Shown here piece by piece: positions 7,525 through 7,926 of a stretch of DNA of 7,926 bases. Source of the DNA: Piscirickettsiaceae bacterium. GTDB taxonomy: Bacteria > Pseudomonadota > Gammaproteobacteria > Nitrosococcales > Methylophagaceae. A program made the position numbers and the translations under genes. The DNA lies in assembly GCA_030620285.1 (NCBI GenBank), contig JAUXFA010000046.1:1-7926 (forward strand), read 5' to 3'. The notes below the pieces were generated by a model, which was not told the DNA's origin, ran no database searches, and saw only the letters and a program-made list of their open reading frames with translations. How positions within the stretch are numbered: position 1 is the first letter of the stretch; each line of letters starts with the position of its first letter.

Positions 7525-7716
7525 ATGAAAGCTTTTTTAACCCATGTATATGTGATTGTAGTTGCTATTTTTGTTGTCACTAGCGGTAATATTATTGCGG
7601 ATAAATATGGTGCAACGATTACAGCAAAAATATCAAGCATAATTAATAGCGCGGATAGAGAGATTAATGATGTTCAAGAGAGTGTTGTTGATTGGAATAA
7701 AAAGATACTTGAATAA
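7525..7716 (+). CDS. Small membrane-anchored protein of unknown function
   Basis: I do not recognise a family. The product has 63 residues: a short N-terminus, one hydrophobic segment (about 7-25, HVYVIVVAIFVVTSGNIIA) and a polar, probably amphipathic helical tail (about 30-63) rich in Ile, Asp, Glu and Lys. It could be a single-pass membrane protein with the tail outside, or a secreted peptide cut after the NIIA segment. It starts 15 bases after the sdhB stop, behind a weak AGAGAG site (7514-7519), and no terminator separates them, so it is probably co-transcribed with the complex II genes. It might be an accessory subunit or an independent small envelope protein. Coding status rests on length, ribosome site and a sensible protein profile only. 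Confidence 0.6.
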   Translation: MKAFLTHVYVIVVAIFVVTSGNIIADKYGATITAKISSIINSADREINDVQESVVDWNKKILE

Positions 7717-7852
7717 AGCGTTGTCTGTTTGGCGTTAACATCATTTTCGACAATACAATACCCACATTACTAAAATGGGTGAAGTGGAAGCCAACTCAGT
7801 ATAAAATACCCCGTCGTTGCCATCAGATATTTATCTATTACTGGAGTTATAA
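7717..7852. other. Intergenic region before the mrp-like gene
   Basis: This stretch of 136 bases follows the small membrane gene. I find no hairpin followed by a T-run, so no clear terminator ends the sdh operon here. ACCCA (7760-7764) and TGGGT (7776-7780) can pair, but a purine-rich stretch follows. The region does carry a plausible promoter for the next gene, given separately. Confidence 0.5.
7747..7776 (+). promoter_or_regulatory. Possible sigma70 promoter of the mrp-like gene
   Basis: TCGACA (7747-7752) and TAAAAT (7771-7776) each match five of six consensus bases and are 18 bases apart. Transcription would start near 7783, about 70 bases before the ATG. A second AT-rich box, TATAAA at 7800-7805, lacks a good -35. 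Confidence 0.42.
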
Positions 7853-7926
7853 ATGCTAAGCCCGTCTCAAATTGAGAAGATCCTCAACGAATACCATGAT
7901 CCTTTGAGCCAAATGACCTTAGGAGA
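7853..7926 (+). CDS. Probable Mrp/ApbC (NBP35-type) Fe-S carrier, N-terminus only
   Basis: Only 24 codons are visible before the right edge. The start is supported by TGGAG (7842-7846), six bases before the ATG. The protein begins MLSPSQIEKILNEYHDP, which resembles the short MIP18-like N-terminal domain of bacterial Mrp/ApbC, where an I-x-x-x-L-x-x-(Y/V)-x-D-P pattern is usual. Mrp/ApbC is a P-loop ATPase that carries Fe-S clusters to target proteins. The P-loop lies beyond the window, so the assignment rests on this short stretch and on gene order: in E. coli mrp lies next to metG and is divergent from it, the same orientation as here. With so little sequence other DUF59-type proteins remain possible. 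Confidence 0.5.
   Translation, partial: MLSPSQIEKILNEYHDPLSQMTLG

Noticed and set aside
7760..7780. ACCCA/TGGGT hairpin as terminator of the sdh operon
   Set aside because: Short stem, mismatched interior and a purine-rich sequence after it.
7825..7836. AGATA-TT-TATCT palindrome upstream of the mrp-like gene
   Set aside because: Short, AT-only apart from one pair, and expected by chance in AT-rich intergenic DNA.

Overview
The window reads as an AT-rich proteobacterial chromosome segment, most likely from a gammaproteobacterium. The methionyl-tRNA synthetase follows the Escherichia coli MetG pattern along its whole preserved length. The right edge opens what looks like mrp/apbC, the gene that lies divergently beside metG in E. 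coli. A PglL-type O-oligosaccharyltransferase next to a sigma54-driven type IV pilin also fits this group. I cannot name a genus from the sequence.

Layout. (1) 3-1082, plus strand: the C-terminal part of a PglL/Wzy-family membrane glycosyltransferase, cut by the left edge. (2) 1169-1773: a sigma54 promoter, a major type IV pilin gene (1237-1695) and its terminator; the pilin is the likely substrate of the upstream enzyme. (3) 1774-1920: a small cluster of degenerate TTCG/CGAA palindromic repeats between the two convergent genes. (4) 1921-3567, minus strand: metG, which stops before the C-terminal tRNA-binding/dimerisation domain found in E. coli MetG. (5) 3568-3747: the divergent intergenic region. 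(6) 3748-7509, plus strand: four tightly coupled genes, a TPR-like protein of unknown function followed by sdhC-sdhA-sdhB of a complex II with a di-haem cytochrome b558-type anchor. Their junctions are TAATG, ATGA and ATGA, so translation is probably coupled throughout. (7) 7525-7716: a small membrane-anchored protein 15 bases after sdhB. (8) 7853-7926: the first 24 codons of a probable Mrp/ApbC Fe-S carrier.

How it works together. The left part is a pilus-glycosylation unit. The right part is a respiratory succinate dehydrogenase/fumarate reductase cassette. Its flavoprotein and cytochrome resemble those of Bacillus, Bacteroidetes and actinobacteria more than the usual E. coli sdhCDAB, and it sits exactly between metG and the putative mrp. 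The simplest reading is that the cassette was inserted into, or acquired at, an old metG-mrp junction. The least understood parts are the TPR-like first gene and the small membrane protein at the end, both candidates for unrecognised partners or assembly factors of this complex II.
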